A DNA stretch of 64,000 nucleotides from Dyella terrae. Its GTDB lineage: Bacteria; Pseudomonadota; Gammaproteobacteria; Xanthomonadales; Rhodanobacteraceae. Below are positions 43,200 through 56,302 of this stretch, in pieces. The notes below the pieces were generated by a model, which was not told where the DNA came from, made no database searches, and saw nothing but the letters and a program-made list of their open reading frames with translations. The stretch is taken from positions 62,001-126,000 of the forward strand of contig NZ_CP089414.1 of assembly GCF_022394535.1 (NCBI RefSeq). The letters run 5' to 3'. Made by a program: the position numbers and the translations under genes. Every line of letters starts with the position of its first letter. Position 1 is the first letter of the stretch.

Positions 43200-43733
43200 A
43201 TGCAAAGCAACGATCCAACGGCGTCCACCGGGACGCAGGGCCCAGGCGGGCAGGGTGACGCGACTGGCGTCGAGCTGGAAGCGCTGAAGGCGCGTATCGC
43301 CGAACTGGAAGTGACCAACGTCGAATTGCGCGACACCGTGCTGCGCGAGAAGGCGGAGATCGAGAACCAGCGCCGTCGCCTGCATCGTGACGTCGAGCAA
43401 GCTCGCCGTTTTGCCAACGAAAAGCTGCTGAACGAGCTGCTGCCGATTTACGACGGCCTCGAGCGCGGCCTGGAAGTGGAGGGCGGCGACGTGGCCAGCG
43501 TCCGCGAGGGCATCGCACTGACGCTGAAGTCGTTGCTGAAGATCGCCGAGAACAATGGCCTTGTGCAGGTCGATCCGGTGGGTCAGCCGCTGGATCCTGA
43601 AAGGCATCACGCCGTGAGCATGGTGGAGGCCCCGGGTGCGGCCCCCAACACGGTCGTCAACGTGCTCCAGAAGGGCTACGTGCTGAACGACCGGCTTCTG
43701 CGCCCCGCGTTGGTGGCGGTCGCCAAGGAGTGA
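43200..43733 (+). CDS. grpE: nucleotide exchange factor GrpE
   Basis: 177 aa. A disordered Gly/Thr-rich head, a long dimerisation helix (ELEALKARIAELEVTNVELR), ENQRRRLHRDVEQARRFANE and the beta-wing (HHAVSMVEAPGAAPNTVVNV, GYVLNDRLLRPALVAVAK). Releases ADP from DnaK. It lies 86 bp after hrcA and 159 bp before dnaK in the same direction. Confidence 0.97.
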   Translation: MQSNDPTASTGTQGPGGQGDATGVELEALKARIAELEVTNVELRDTVLREKAEIENQRRRLHRDVEQARRFANEKLLNELLPIYDGLERGLEVEGGDVASVREGIALTLKSLLKIAENNGLVQVDPVGQPLDPERHHAVSMVEAPGAAPNTVVNVLQKGYVLNDRLLRPALVAVAKE

Positions 43734-43892
43734 CGCCCTGGCCCGTGGTCGAGGACGCCTGAACGGCGTCCCCTGCGGGCTTAGGCGGAAAGGCATACGG
43801 GGTCTTGTCGGCATTGAGATGAAACGTGCCGAGCCCCATCTGGAAACCAGTCGCGGCCGAGGGGTCGCTTAAAGAATTCGGGAGTAGACAAC

Positions 43893-45821
43893 ATGGGTAA
43901 AATCATCGGTATCGACCTGGGCACGACCAACTCGTGCGTTGCCGTGATGGACGGCACCACCGCCAAGGTCATTGAGAACTCGGAAGGCGATCGCACCACG
44001 CCGTCCATCGTTGCCTTCACCAAGGACAACGAAGTCATGGTGGGCGCGCCGGCCAAGCGCCAGAGCGTGACCAATCCCAAGAACACGTTCTACGCGGTGA
44101 AGCGCCTCATCGGTCGCAAGTTCACCGACGCAGAAGTGCAGAAAGACCTGCATATCGTTCCCTACGGCATCGTTGCTCACGAGAACGGTGACGCGTGGGT
44201 CGAAACGGCCGACGGCAAGAAGATGGCTCCGCAGGAGATCTCGGCCAAGGTCCTCATGAAGATGAAGAAGACCGCCGAGGATTACCTCGGTGAAGCGGTG
44301 ACCGAAGCGGTCATCACGGTGCCGGCCTACTTCAACGACAGCCAGCGCCAGGCCACCAAGGACGCGGGCCGCATCGCCGGTCTGGACGTCAAGCGCATCA
44401 TCAACGAGCCGACCGCGGCTGCCCTGGCCTACGGCCTGGACAAGAAGGGCGGTGACCGCAAGATCGCCGTGTACGACCTCGGCGGCGGCACGTTCGACGT
44501 GTCCATCATCGAAATCGCTGAAGTCGACGGCGAGAAGCAGTTCGAAGTGCTCGCTACCAATGGCGACACCTTCCTGGGTGGCGAAGACTTCGATATGCGC
44601 GTCATCGACTATCTCGTCGAAGAATTCAAGAAAGACCAGGGCATGGATCTGCGCAAGGATCCGCTCGCGCTGCAGCGTCTGAAGGACGCCGCTGAGCGCG
44701 CGAAGATCGAGCTGTCGACCAGCCATCAGACCGAAGTGAACCTGCCGTACATCACTGCTGATGCCTCCGGTCCCAAGCATCTCAACATCAAGCTCACCCG
44801 CGCCAAGCTCGAAGCGCTGGTGGAAGACCTGATCAAGCGCACCATCGAACCGTGCCGCACCGCGTTGAATGACGCTGGTCTGCGCGTGTCCGACATCCAG
44901 GACGTGATCCTCGTCGGCGGCCAGACCCGCATGCCCAAGGTGCAGGAGTCCGTGAAGGACTTCTTCGGCAAGGAGCCGCGCAAGGACGTCAACCCGGACG
45001 AGGCCGTCGCTGTCGGCGCCGCCATTCAGGGCGGTGTGCTGGGCGGTACCGTGAAAGACGTGCTGCTGCTGGACGTCACCCCGCTGTCGCTCGGTATCGA
45101 GACGATGGGCGGCGTGATGACCAAGCTCATCGAGAAGAACACCACCGTGCCGACCAAGGCCTCGCAGGTGTTCTCCACTGCCGACGACAACCAGAGCGCG
45201 GTGACCGTGCACGTGCTGCAGGGTGAGCGTGAGCGCGCGAGCGCCAACAAGTCGCTGGGCAAGTTTGACTTGCAGGGCATCGACCCGGCGCCGCGCGGCA
45301 TGCCGCAGATCGAAGTGACCTTCGACATCGACGCCAACGGTATCCTGCACGTGTCGGCCAAGGACAAGAAGAGCGGCAAGGAACAGAAGATCGAGATTAA
45401 GGCCGGCTCGGGCCTGTCCGAGGAAGAGATCAACCGGATGGTGGCCGACGCCGAGGCCAACAAGGAAGAAGACAAGAAGTTCCACGAACTTGTCAGCACC
45501 CGCAACAAGGCCGACCAGTTGGTGCACGCCACCCGCAGCGCTCTCAAGGAGCACGGCGGCAAGGTTCCGGCTGACCAGCTGAGCACCATCGAAGGCGCGC
45601 TGTCGGATCTGGAGAAGGTCAAGGACGGCGACGACAAGGGTGCTATCGAGTCGAAGATCGAGAAGCTCGAGCAGGTGGCTCAGGCGCTGTACGCAGCGGC
45701 CCAGGGCGGCGGCGCGCAGCCGGATGCAGCCGCGCAGGCGGGTGGCGGCCATCAGGGTTCTTCGGCTCAGGACGATGTGGTCGATGCCGAGTTCACTGAA
45801 GTCAAGGACGACAAGAAGTAA
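43893..45821 (+). CDS. dnaK: molecular chaperone DnaK (Hsp70)
   Basis: 642 aa, full length. An N-terminal ATPase ([49 protein letters not shown]), a substrate-binding domain ([30 protein letters not shown]) and a helical lid with the C-terminal [10 protein letters not shown]. Folds proteins with DnaJ and GrpE. A hairpin (45852-45891) separates it from dnaJ. Confidence 0.99.
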   Translation: MGKIIGIDLGTTNSCVAVMDGTTAKVIENSEGDRTTPSIVAFTKDNEVMVGAPAKRQSVTNPKNTFYAVKRLIGRKFTDAEVQKDLHIVPYGIVAHENGDAWVETADGKKMAPQEISAKVLMKMKKTAEDYLGEAVTEAVITVPAYFNDSQRQATKDAGRIAGLDVKRIINEPTAAALAYGLDKKGGDRKIAVYDLGGGTFDVSIIEIAEVDGEKQFEVLATNGDTFLGGEDFDMRVIDYLVEEFKKDQGMDLRKDPLALQRLKDAAERAKIELSTSHQTEVNLPYITADASGPKHLNIKLTRAKLEALVEDLIKRTIEPCRTALNDAGLRVSDIQDVILVGGQTRMPKVQESVKDFFGKEPRKDVNPDEAVAVGAAIQGGVLGGTVKDVLLLDVTPLSLGIETMGGVMTKLIEKNTTVPTKASQVFSTADDNQSAVTVHVLQGERERASANKSLGKFDLQGIDPAPRGMPQIEVTFDIDANGILHVSAKDKKSGKEQKIEIKAGSGLSEEEINRMVADAEANKEEDKKFHELVSTRNKADQLVHATRSALKEHGGKVPADQLSTIEGALSDLEKVKDGDDKGAIESKIEKLEQVAQALYAAAQGGGAQPDAAAQAGGGHQGSSAQDDVVDAEFTEVKDDKK

Positions 45822-45851
45822 TATTGGCTGGTCGGCACTGCCGATCTGACG

Positions 45852-45891
45852 CAGCCCGCGTCCGGACTCAAGTCTGGTCGCGGGCTGTTTG
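45852..45891 (+). terminator. hairpin/attenuator after dnaK
   Basis: CAGCCCGCG (45852-45860) and CGCGGGCTG (45879-45887) followed by TTTGTT. It probably terminates part of the dnaK transcripts and lowers dnaJ expression. Confidence 0.65.
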
Positions 45892-45901
45892 TTGAGGAGA
45901 C

Positions 45902-45955
45902 ATGGATCGCTCGATTCATGTGGAAGTGAGCGATCCATGCCGGATGCAACGATGA
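45902..45955 (+). CDS. 17-codon leader ORF coupled to dnaJ
   Basis: ATG at 45902 behind an ideal GAGGAGA site encodes [17 protein letters not shown]. Its TGA overlaps the dnaJ start as ATGA (45952-45955). The dnaJ start itself has a weaker site, so translation of dnaJ may depend on the leader. A perfect 12-bp inverted repeat (CATGGATCGCTC 45901-45912, GAGCGATCCATG 45928-45939) spans most of it and could hide the leader start in RNA. Confidence 0.45.
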   Translation: MDRSIHVEVSDPCRMQR

Positions 45956-47079
45956 GCAAGCGCGATTACTACGAAATCCTTGGGGTGGAACGCACCGTCA
46001 CCGAGGTCGAACTGAAGAAGTCGTTCCGTCGACTCGCGATGAAGTACCACCCGGATCGTTGTCCGGACGATCCGCATGCGCAGGAGAAGTTCAAGGAGGC
46101 CAAGGAGGCCTACGAAGTGCTGTCCGACGCGCAGAAGCGTGCCGTGTACGACCAGCACGGCCACGCCGCCTTCGAGCACGGCATGGGCGGCGGTCGCGGT
46201 GGTTTCGGCGACATGGGCGACATCTTCGGGGACATCTTCGGCGATATTTTCGGCATGGGCGGTGGTGGCGGTCGCGGACGTTCGCGTCGTGGCTCCGACC
46301 TGCGCTACATCATGGAGCTCGATCTGGAAGAGGCCGTGTTCGGCGTCGAACGGAAGATCGAGATTCCCACTCAGGTCAACTGCCACCACTGCAACGGCAG
46401 CGGTTCGGCCGATGGCAAGACGGTGACGTGCAAGACCTGCGCTGGCCACGGCCGCGTGCGCATGCAGAACGGCATCTTTTCGATCCAGCAGGCGTGCCCG
46501 CATTGTGGTGGCAGTGGCCAGGCGATTGAAAAACCCTGCAAACAGTGCGATGGCGAGGGTCGTCTGGAAGAGACCCGCGCGTTGTCGGTGAACATCCCCG
46601 CTGGCGTGGACAACGGCGACCGCATCCGTCTCACCGGGCAGGGCGAGGCCGGCCCGGCCGGCGGCGAAGCTGGTGATCTCTATGTGGAAGTGCGTGTGCG
46701 CGGACACGCCATCTTCCAGCGCGAGGGTAATGATCTGCATTGCGAACTGCCGATCCGCTTCGCACAGGCGGCGCTGGGCGCGGAGCTGTTGGTGCCGACG
46801 CTGGAAGGCGAAGTGCCGATCAATATTCCACCCGAGACCCAGACCGGGCAGATGTTCCGCCTGCGCGGGCGCGGCGTGAAATCGGTGCGCAGCAGCCGCG
46901 CGGGCGATCTCATCTGCCGCGTCGTGGTGGAAACGCCAGTGCGCTTGACCAAGCAGCAGCGCGACTTGCTGGAACAGCTTGAGTCCACTTTTGCGCATGA
47001 CGATGCGGACAAACATACGCCGCGCGCCAAGAACTGGGTCGACGGCGTCAAGCAATTCTGGTCGCGCGTGACTTCGTAA
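45952..47079 (+). CDS. dnaJ: co-chaperone DnaJ (Hsp40)
   Basis: 375 aa. A J domain with HPD ([12 protein letters not shown]), a Gly/Phe-rich linker (about 70-115), four zinc-finger repeats ([32 protein letters not shown]) and two substrate-binding beta domains. Stimulates the DnaK ATPase. I chose the ATG 45952 ([12 protein letters not shown]) rather than 45937. An intrinsic terminator closes the operon. Confidence 0.98.
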   Translation: MSKRDYYEILGVERTVTEVELKKSFRRLAMKYHPDRCPDDPHAQEKFKEAKEAYEVLSDAQKRAVYDQHGHAAFEHGMGGGRGGFGDMGDIFGDIFGDIFGMGGGGGRGRSRRGSDLRYIMELDLEEAVFGVERKIEIPTQVNCHHCNGSGSADGKTVTCKTCAGHGRVRMQNGIFSIQQACPHCGGSGQAIEKPCKQCDGEGRLEETRALSVNIPAGVDNGDRIRLTGQGEAGPAGGEAGDLYVEVRVRGHAIFQREGNDLHCELPIRFAQAALGAELLVPTLEGEVPINIPPETQTGQMFRLRGRGVKSVRSSRAGDLICRVVVETPVRLTKQQRDLLEQLESTFAHDDADKHTPRAKNWVDGVKQFWSRVTS

Positions 47080-47104
47080 AACACGCTCGGTACAGATACA
47101 TGCA

Positions 47105-47130
47105 GAGCCCCGGTTCCCGCCGGGGCTTTT
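47105..47130 (+). terminator. terminator of the dnaK-dnaJ operon
   Basis: AGCCCCGG (47105-47112) and CCGGGGCT (47120-47127) followed by TTTTC. Confidence 0.8.
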
Positions 47131-47225
47131 CTTTTGGCCGTCCGTTCGCGGGGCGTCGTGCACGGCGACGCCCGTAGGCAGTAGGATCGGTTCTCACGTG
47201 CCAGCCCGTTCCAAGGAATTTGCGT

Positions 47226-48029
47226 ATGACCAAGCCCGTTCGCCTTGCTATGAATGGCGCCACCGGCCGCATGGGACAGGCTTTGCTCGCGCTGGTAAAA
47301 GACGACGCCCGCTTCACCCTCGTCGCCGCTCTCGCTTCGCCGACGTCCTCAAAGCTGGGGCAGCCCATCGATGCCTGCGCTGGTGCGTTGGCCTATACGC
47401 ACGAATGGCCGTCCGCCGGTTCGCTGGACGTGATCGTGGATTTCAGCGGCCCGGCGGGTCTTGCTGAAGCACTCACCTACTGCGAATCGAACGGCACGGC
47501 CTTGGTGACCGGCACGACGGGGCTCGATGCGAGCTTCGCGCAGCGACTGAACGCATCGGCCTCGCGGATCGCGTTGCTGCGCGCCGCCAACTTCAGCCTT
47601 GGCGTGGCTGTGCTGACACGCCTGCTCCGCCAGGCCGCGGCGTCGCTGCCGGATTGGGATCTGGACATCATCGAGGCACACCACAACCGCAAAGAAGATG
47701 CCCCGTCGGGCACGGCGTTGGCGCTGGGCGAAGCCGCTGCCTTGGCCCGAGGTACCTCGTTGCGCGAAAGCGCGGTGTACGCGCGCGAAGGACGCGTTGG
47801 TCCACGTCAGCTAGGCACCATCGGTTTCGCCGTGGTGCGCGGAGGTGATGTGGTCGGCGAGCACGAAGCGTGGTTGATAGGGCAGGGCGAACGGATTGAG
47901 CTTAGCCATCGCGCCACAGATCGCTCGATTTTTGCCCGTGGTGCGCTGGAGGCAGCGCACTGGCTGAGTGGCCGTGGAGCCGGCGATTACGATCTGGATG
48001 CCATGCTTGCCGATCGCTTGCCGCGCTGA
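47226..48029 (+). CDS. dapB: 4-hydroxy-tetrahydrodipicolinate reductase
   Basis: 267 aa. Catalyses the second committed step of lysine/diaminopimelate synthesis using NAD(P)H. An N-terminal Rossmann motif (MNGATGRMGQALL) and the catalytic EAHHNRKEDAPSGTALAL segment with the His pair and Lys are present. The ATG 47226 has AAGGAA upstream. The position after dnaJ and before carAB is typical for Xanthomonadales and Pseudomonas. Confidence 0.97.
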   Translation: MTKPVRLAMNGATGRMGQALLALVKDDARFTLVAALASPTSSKLGQPIDACAGALAYTHEWPSAGSLDVIVDFSGPAGLAEALTYCESNGTALVTGTTGLDASFAQRLNASASRIALLRAANFSLGVAVLTRLLRQAAASLPDWDLDIIEAHHNRKEDAPSGTALALGEAAALARGTSLRESAVYAREGRVGPRQLGTIGFAVVRGGDVVGEHEAWLIGQGERIELSHRATDRSIFARGALEAAHWLSGRGAGDYDLDAMLADRLPR

Positions 48030-48088
48030 TCAGACCCCGGCGACTTGCCCCGGGTATGCCTCAGCCCCTAAAATCGCACCGATTGTCA

Positions 48089-48235
48089 TTGGGGAGTAGC
48101 CATCCTCACCCCCTCGCGACCGATCATCGGTTGCGACTTCAGAGGAATCCGCGTCAACAGACTTGAAGCTTCGGCTTCATGGCGTGGATGGTGGCGGTGC
48201 CGTGAGGCACCCGCAGCCCGGCGAGACCTTTGGCC
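48089..48235 (+). promoter_or_regulatory. yybP-ykoY (Mn2+) riboswitch
   Basis: The leader starts GGGGAGTAGCC (48091-48101) and closes with GGCGAGACCTTTGGCC (48220-48235), the two conserved ends of the yybP-ykoY class. Between them lie hairpins ATCATCGG region, GAAGCTTCGGCTTC and GGTGCCGTGAGGCACC. About 75 bp remain to the exchanger start, including a GACGCG...CGCGTC hairpin (48237-48270) that could be the expression platform. The class senses Mn2+ and controls Mn2+ exporters. Confidence 0.85.
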
Positions 48236-48311
48236 ACGACGCGCTCACCCTGCCGGGCGAGCTCGCGTCGCTGAGCCAATGGTTTTCCGCTCGCCCGGCC
48301 TTGGAAAAAGC

Positions 48312-49316
48312 ATGCTTATTGCATTGTTGTTTCTGCTTTCAGCCGGCGCGATCTATCTCGCGTGCGAGTATTTCGTCAACGGCGTGGAGTGGTTCGGCCA
48401 GAAGCTCAATCTGGGCGCCACGGCCACGGGCACCATCCTGGCCGCTTTCGGTACCGCGCTCCCCGAGAGTGCGGTGACGTTCGTGGCGGTCATTCTCGGC
48501 AAAACCCCCGAGCAGAAGGACATCGGCGTCGGCGCGGCGCTGGGTGGTCCGCTGGTTCTCGCCACCATCGCCTATGCCGTTGTCGGCGTGGCGCTATGGG
48601 CCAATCGCCGCCGCCTGCAACGCGTCGACCATGCTGTGCGCGTCGGGCATGGCCGGCTGGCGCGCGACCAATCATGGTTCCTTGCGATTTTCGTGGTGAA
48701 GTGTGGGCTTGGCCTGGTTGCCTTCGCCTTCAAGCCATGGCTGGGTGTGGTGTTCCTGTTGGCTTATGGCCTCTACGTATGGCGTGAGCTGAAGACCTCC
48801 GACACGGCGCCGGAGGAAGAAGAGCTCGAGCCACTGAAGTTCCAGCCGAAAGCTGTCGACCCGTCGCTGTGGTGGGTTGTCTTGCAGACGACGCTGGCGC
48901 TGGTAGTGATCGCCTTCGCCTCGCATACCTTCGTCAAGCAGATCGAGGCCATCGGCGTGGCGCTGCAGTTGTCGCCGCATCTCGTCGCCCTGGTGCTCAG
49001 CCCGGTCGCCACGGAGCTGCCCGAGACCATGAATGCGTTGATCTGGGTGCGGCAGGGTAAGGAGCGTCTGGCACTGGCCAACATCTCAGGCGCCATGATG
49101 ATTCAGGCGACTATTCCCAGTTCGTTGGCCCTGTTCGCCACACCGTGGCTGTTCGATGCGCCTCTGATGGTGGCTGGCGTGCTGACGGGTATTGCTGTGA
49201 TCTATCTGTGGTGGCTGTTCCGGCGTGGGCGCGTGGATGCGCGTTGGTTGGTACCAGTGGGGGCGCTGTATGGCGTGTTTGCGGCTTATGTGGCTTGGCA
49301 TTTCTACGCTAGCTGA
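48312..49316 (+). CDS. calcium/cation antiporter family protein, probable Mn2+ exporter
   Basis: 334 aa with about ten helices and the two inverted alpha-repeats of the CaCA family: GTILAAFGTALPESAVTF and LVALVLSPVATELPETMNAL. The acidic-residue pattern TALPE/TELPE marks the cation path. A hydrophilic Glu-rich loop (APEEEELEPLKF) lies in the middle. The yybP-ykoY riboswitch upstream suggests induction by Mn2+ and hence Mn2+ export, rather than Ca2+ transport. Confidence 0.85.
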   Translation: MLIALLFLLSAGAIYLACEYFVNGVEWFGQKLNLGATATGTILAAFGTALPESAVTFVAVILGKTPEQKDIGVGAALGGPLVLATIAYAVVGVALWANRRRLQRVDHAVRVGHGRLARDQSWFLAIFVVKCGLGLVAFAFKPWLGVVFLLAYGLYVWRELKTSDTAPEEEELEPLKFQPKAVDPSLWWVVLQTTLALVVIAFASHTFVKQIEAIGVALQLSPHLVALVLSPVATELPETMNALIWVRQGKERLALANISGAMMIQATIPSSLALFATPWLFDAPLMVAGVLTGIAVIYLWWLFRRGRVDARWLVPVGALYGVFAAYVAWHFYAS

Positions 49317-49319
49317 CCG

Positions 49320-50054
49320 TTATCGCCCATACGTTTTGTATTGACGAAGGCGCCAGACCAACGGATACGCCACGACGATCAGCAATGGCGAGGAAAGGCC
49401 ATTCCATGCCGTTAGTCGGATCGTGTGACGTAACTGGCTGGTGCCTTCGCCCGGGTTCCAAGTGAAGACGAACGTTAGTGATGCCGCCAGGATGGCCGTG
49501 ACAACCAAAGACACCATCAGCCAGCTTATGGGTACGCCAGTCCGGAGGCCGCGCAAGAGCTGCTGACGCACTGGCCATGCCGCCACAGCCAAGATCAGCA
49601 AGCCCGCAAGGCTACTGCCGTATTGCAGGAGATTGGCGTTGGAGATGGCGGAGTGATTCATCCAGAATAACGGTTGTCCCAACATGGGTAAGTACAGGCC
49701 AAGACCGTAGTTGGCATGGGTGCATGCATCCCACGCCAAGTGAGTGAACGCCCCAATAGTCAGGGCGAGCATCACGCGCCATGGCGCGGGTAAGGGCGGT
49801 GTCTCGCCGTCGACAAGGGCAGTGGATGTCCACAGCGGCCGCCACCATCGCCACAGCAACCAGCCCATCGGCAAGCAAAACAGCGGCAGGCTGATCAGGT
49901 GGTGGCTGGGCAGTGGCCAATGCTCACGCAACACCGGCAGGAAATAGCGTAGGTCGGGCATCATGCTGCCTATCGCCAGCGCCGCGAACTCGTCGATGCT
50001 GCAGTGACGCCGCAACGGCAATACGGCGGCGACATGGCTTACGGTGAATGGCAT
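49320..50054 (-). CDS. DUF4184 family membrane protein
   Basis: 244 aa. Opens with MPFTVSHVAAVLPLRR and IGSMMPDLRYFLP, and later has GAFTHLAWDACTH: the His/Asp pattern (SHxxAVLP, PDxxYF, HxxxD) of the DUF4184 membrane family, reminiscent of metal-dependent membrane hydrolases. About six helices. The function is unknown. It ends 3 bp from the antiporter on the opposite strand. Confidence 0.8.
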   Translation of the reverse strand: MPFTVSHVAAVLPLRRHCSIDEFAALAIGSMMPDLRYFLPVLREHWPLPSHHLISLPLFCLPMGWLLWRWWRPLWTSTALVDGETPPLPAPWRVMLALTIGAFTHLAWDACTHANYGLGLYLPMLGQPLFWMNHSAISNANLLQYGSSLAGLLILAVAAWPVRQQLLRGLRTGVPISWLMVSLVVTAILAASLTFVFTWNPGEGTSQLRHTIRLTAWNGLSSPLLIVVAYPLVWRLRQYKTYGR

Positions 50055-50221
50055 GGCGGATCACGGCGGTTGATGCCGAGCCACTCTATGCGCGAGATGG
50101 GTGATGGCGGTGGTCAAAAAGTGACGGCGAGGTGGCCGCACGCTCAGTGACCTACTGCCGTAGCTGCGGCACGCTTCGCAATCTACGTTGAAGCCGAGAC
50201 CTCGCTAAGGCTGCGGCGCCC

Positions 50222-50974
50222 TCAGGATTGGCCCAGTCGCGCCAGTTCTGACCGTGCCGCCTTCAGCCACGACTGTTCTTTGCGGCGATAGTAGGCAGGC
50301 ATCAGCTTGGCGCGGTTGAGCAGGGATTCCAGTACGGCGCGCGCCTCCGCGTCGCGTTGCCGGCGGGCAAGCAAGGTGGCGTAGCGATAGCGGCCCTCCT
50401 CGCCGGGGTAGCTGTCGGCCAGCACGCGGTACTCATCCAGAGCTGCCTCGAACTCCCCGAGCTCTTCCAGACTGCGTGCGTAGAGCAGGTGCCCCTCGCT
50501 CGACTTGTAGCCCGGGTTACCCTTGATCAGTGCGTCCAGCGTGGATCGTGTGGCGGCAAAATCACCGAGGCCCGCCTGAGCGTGTGCCAAACCGAGCATG
50601 AAGCCTGGCTCGCTTGCATACATACCCGTGAGCAGACCCTGATACAGCTCGCGCGCGTTTTCATAGTCGCCGAGCTTGAGGCTTTCATCGGCAAGCCGGC
50701 GGCGATTGTCCACCGTGTTGCTCAGTTCAAGCTGGTTCTGCAGTTCGCGCTTGCGTCGCTGGGGATCGATGGCCTGCAGTGCCTTGCTGGCCGCCTTGCG
50801 CCCGCGAGGGTCGTGGCGGAGGTCCGGAATGACGGCCACGAGCAGATACACCGCCACCGCGAGATAGGAGCCGATCAGGATCAGCCAGATCCAGTACAGC
50901 GGGCGGCCGCTGCGCACGACATGGACGGCGCAAGCGATCTGCAGGGCAATAGAGAGTAAGAAAACGATAGGCAT
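50222..50974 (-). CDS. membrane-anchored TPR protein
   Basis: 250 aa. Two N-terminal helices (VFLLSIALQIACAVHVV and WIWLILIGSYLAVAVYLLVA) followed by a basic segment and three or four tetratricopeptide repeats (ADESLKLGDYENARELYQGL, GLAHAQAGLGDFAATRSTLD, ARSLEELGEFEAALDEYRVL). Probably a scaffold in the inner membrane with the TPRs in the cytoplasm. Partner unknown. Confidence 0.75.
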   Translation of the reverse strand: MPIVFLLSIALQIACAVHVVRSGRPLYWIWLILIGSYLAVAVYLLVAVIPDLRHDPRGRKAASKALQAIDPQRRKRELQNQLELSNTVDNRRRLADESLKLGDYENARELYQGLLTGMYASEPGFMLGLAHAQAGLGDFAATRSTLDALIKGNPGYKSSEGHLLYARSLEELGEFEAALDEYRVLADSYPGEEGRYRYATLLARRQRDAEARAVLESLLNRAKLMPAYYRRKEQSWLKAARSELARLGQS

Positions 50975-51032
50975 ACCTAATCCTTGGATGCAGTGTCAGC
51001 CTGGGCGCCCGGCGTGGCCGGGCGGCGCGTGC

Positions 51033-51729
51033 TCAATCCTTGTGCGCGGCGTTACGGTCGCGGTCCGCGCCCAGCTTGCGGTCGAGCGAACCGAACAGCT
51101 TCTTGAAGGCGCGGGAAAACTTGCCGCGCTTGGTCTTGCGGCGCTTCTCTTCCTCACTGGTGAGCCAGGCGACCTGGATCACGCGGCGCTCACCCTCGTA
51201 AGGGAGATGGCCGTGGAAGGAGTTCTCGCAGCGTTTGAAGACCGCGAACTCACCGTACAGCGGCTTCAGTTCGGGGGCGATCATGCTGTCGATACTGTCG
51301 ATGCTGCCCAGAAAACGCAGGCAGCCGTCACTGGTATCCGGCCACAGGTTGTTGAGATAGAGCAGGGCCGTGGCCACCTTGGACTTGCTGTCTGTATGGA
51401 TGGTGCCGTGGCGCTTATTGAGCGAACGGCACAGGGTGATCAGGGTGGGGTATCGGCCCAGGTTGGCAATGCCTAGGTGCTGGCCGATGGCACTGGCGAA
51501 CTCGGCCGAGCTGAGGCGTTCCACCAGAGTATTGACCGATGGGCCGCAGTCGCTGGCGTCGTAGGGGAAAAAGCCGGCGCTGGCATAGCGGGGGAAGTCT
51601 CGCTCCAGATCCCCCCCGCGCCTCGTCGGGCAGCTGCCCGTGGGCAATCAGGAAGGGGAATGGCTCCATCCGTACGTCCGTGTCCGGTCGGTCGAGGCGA
51701 GCAGGATCGAGCAACACGGCTGAGTTCAT
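51033..51729 (-). pseudogene. 2OG-Fe(II) oxygenase, frameshifted at C7
   Basis: The N-terminal part is in one frame (ATG 51729, MNSAVLLDPARLDRPDTDV to GQLPDEARG). The remainder is in another (GDLERDFPRYASAGFFPYD to a stop at 51033). They meet in a run of seven C (51611-51617), and six would give one frame of about 232 aa. The double-stranded beta-helix is clear: Fe ligands in GTIHTDSKSK and NSFHGHLPYEGERR (with the 2OG-binding Arg). Related enzymes hydroxylate amino acids or proteins. The homopolymer suggests a sequencing error. Confidence 0.8.
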
Positions 51730-51881
51730 GGACATCCGGTCTTTGGCTTGGCGGCGCTAGTGTAACGCTCAGGGTAGGGGCTCGGTTGGCCCCATTTCTC
51801 GCGCGATGTTCAGCTGTTTCGGGTGGACACCAGAGGGGCTTGCACCTATCATTGCGACCCGCCCTGAAAGATTCCTCGACT

Positions 51882-51920
51882 AAGGTCCACAAGCCTGCTT
51901 CGCTGCGGCTTGCGGACCTT
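51882..51920 (+). promoter_or_regulatory. leader hairpin upstream of carA
   Basis: AAGGTCCACAAGCC (51882-51895) and GGCTTGCGGACCTT (51907-51920) pair at 13 of 14 positions, 25 bp before the carA start, without a T-run. It may regulate carAB expression or bind a repressor; no known attenuator type was recognised. Confidence 0.4.
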
Positions 51921-51945
51921 GCTGCACCTAAAAGGCGGTCCTCCC

Positions 51946-53074
51946 ATGCCTATTCCTGCTCTGCTTGCCCTCGAAGACGGCAGCGTGTTCCACGGCTACG
52001 CCGTTGGCGCGACTGGCGAAACTGTCGGCGAGGTGGTTTTCAACACCGCCATGACTGGCTACCAGGAGATCCTCACCGATCCCTCCTACGCCAAACAGAT
52101 CGTTACCCTGACTTATCCGCACATCGGCAACACCGGCGTGAACGTGGAGGACGAAGAGTCTGACACGGTCCATGCTGCTGGCCTGATCGTGCGCGACGTG
52201 CCCCGCCGACATAGCAACTGGCGCAGCACGGAAAGCCTGCCCGATTACCTCAAGCGCCACGGCATCGTTGCCATCGCCGGCATCGATACGCGTCGTCTGA
52301 CCCGCATCCTGCGCGATAAGGGCGCTTTGAACGGCTGCATCGTTGCGGCTGAGCAGATCGATGTGGAGGCCGCCCTGGCGAAGGCGCGCGCCTTCCCGGG
52401 CCTCAACGGTATGGACCTGGCCAAGGAAGTGAGCGTCGGTGAGTCGTACCCGTGGAATGAGGGTGTCTACGATCTCGACCGTACCGCCTTCAATCAGCCG
52501 TCCAAGCGATTCAAGGTCGTGGCCTACGATTTCGGCGTGAAGTACAACATTCTGCGTCTACTGGCAGAGCAGGGCTGCGACATCACTGTCGTGCCCGCGC
52601 AGACGTCGGCCGCCGACGTGCTGGCGATGAAGCCCGATGGCGTGTTCCTCTCCAACGGTCCCGGCGATCCGGCTGCCTGCGACTACGCAGTGGCCGCCAC
52701 GCGCGAGTTCCTCGACGCGAAGATTCCGCTGTTCGGTATCTGCCTGGGCCACCAGATCATGGGTCTGGCCGTGGGTGCCAAGACGCTGAAGATGAAGTTT
52801 GGCCATCACGGTGCCAACCACCCGGTGAAAGATCTGGATGACGGTCGTGTGCTGATCACTTCGCAGAACCACGGTTTTGCGGTCGACCCGGCCACGCTGC
52901 CGGCGAATGTGCGCGTCACCCACTCTTCGCTATTTGATGGTTCGTTGCAGGGCTTTGCGCTCACCGACCGTCCGGCGTTCTGCTTCCAGGGCCATCCGGA
53001 AGCCAGCCCCGGTCCGCACGACATCGGCTACCTGTTTGATCGTTTTGCCGCCCTGATGCAGGAGGCCCGCACGC

Positions 53075-53082
<8 letters not shown>
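51946..53082 (+). CDS. carA: carbamoyl-phosphate synthase small subunit
   Basis: 378 aa. The glutaminase subunit. An N-terminal CPSase_sm domain ([20 protein letters not shown]) and a class I glutamine amidotransferase with the Cys nucleophile in [14 protein letters not shown] and His/Glu in [11 protein letters not shown]. Supplies ammonia to CarB for arginine and pyrimidine synthesis. The stop overlaps the carB start by 8 bp. Confidence 0.98.

Positions 53083-56298
<3,216 letters not shown>

Positions 56299-56302
<4 letters not shown>

Noticed and set aside
43869..45959. 696-codon open frame antisense to dnaK
   Set aside because: A high-GC shadow of dnaK: His/Val/Leu-rich composition, no ribosome site, no domain, and fully overlapped by a certain gene.
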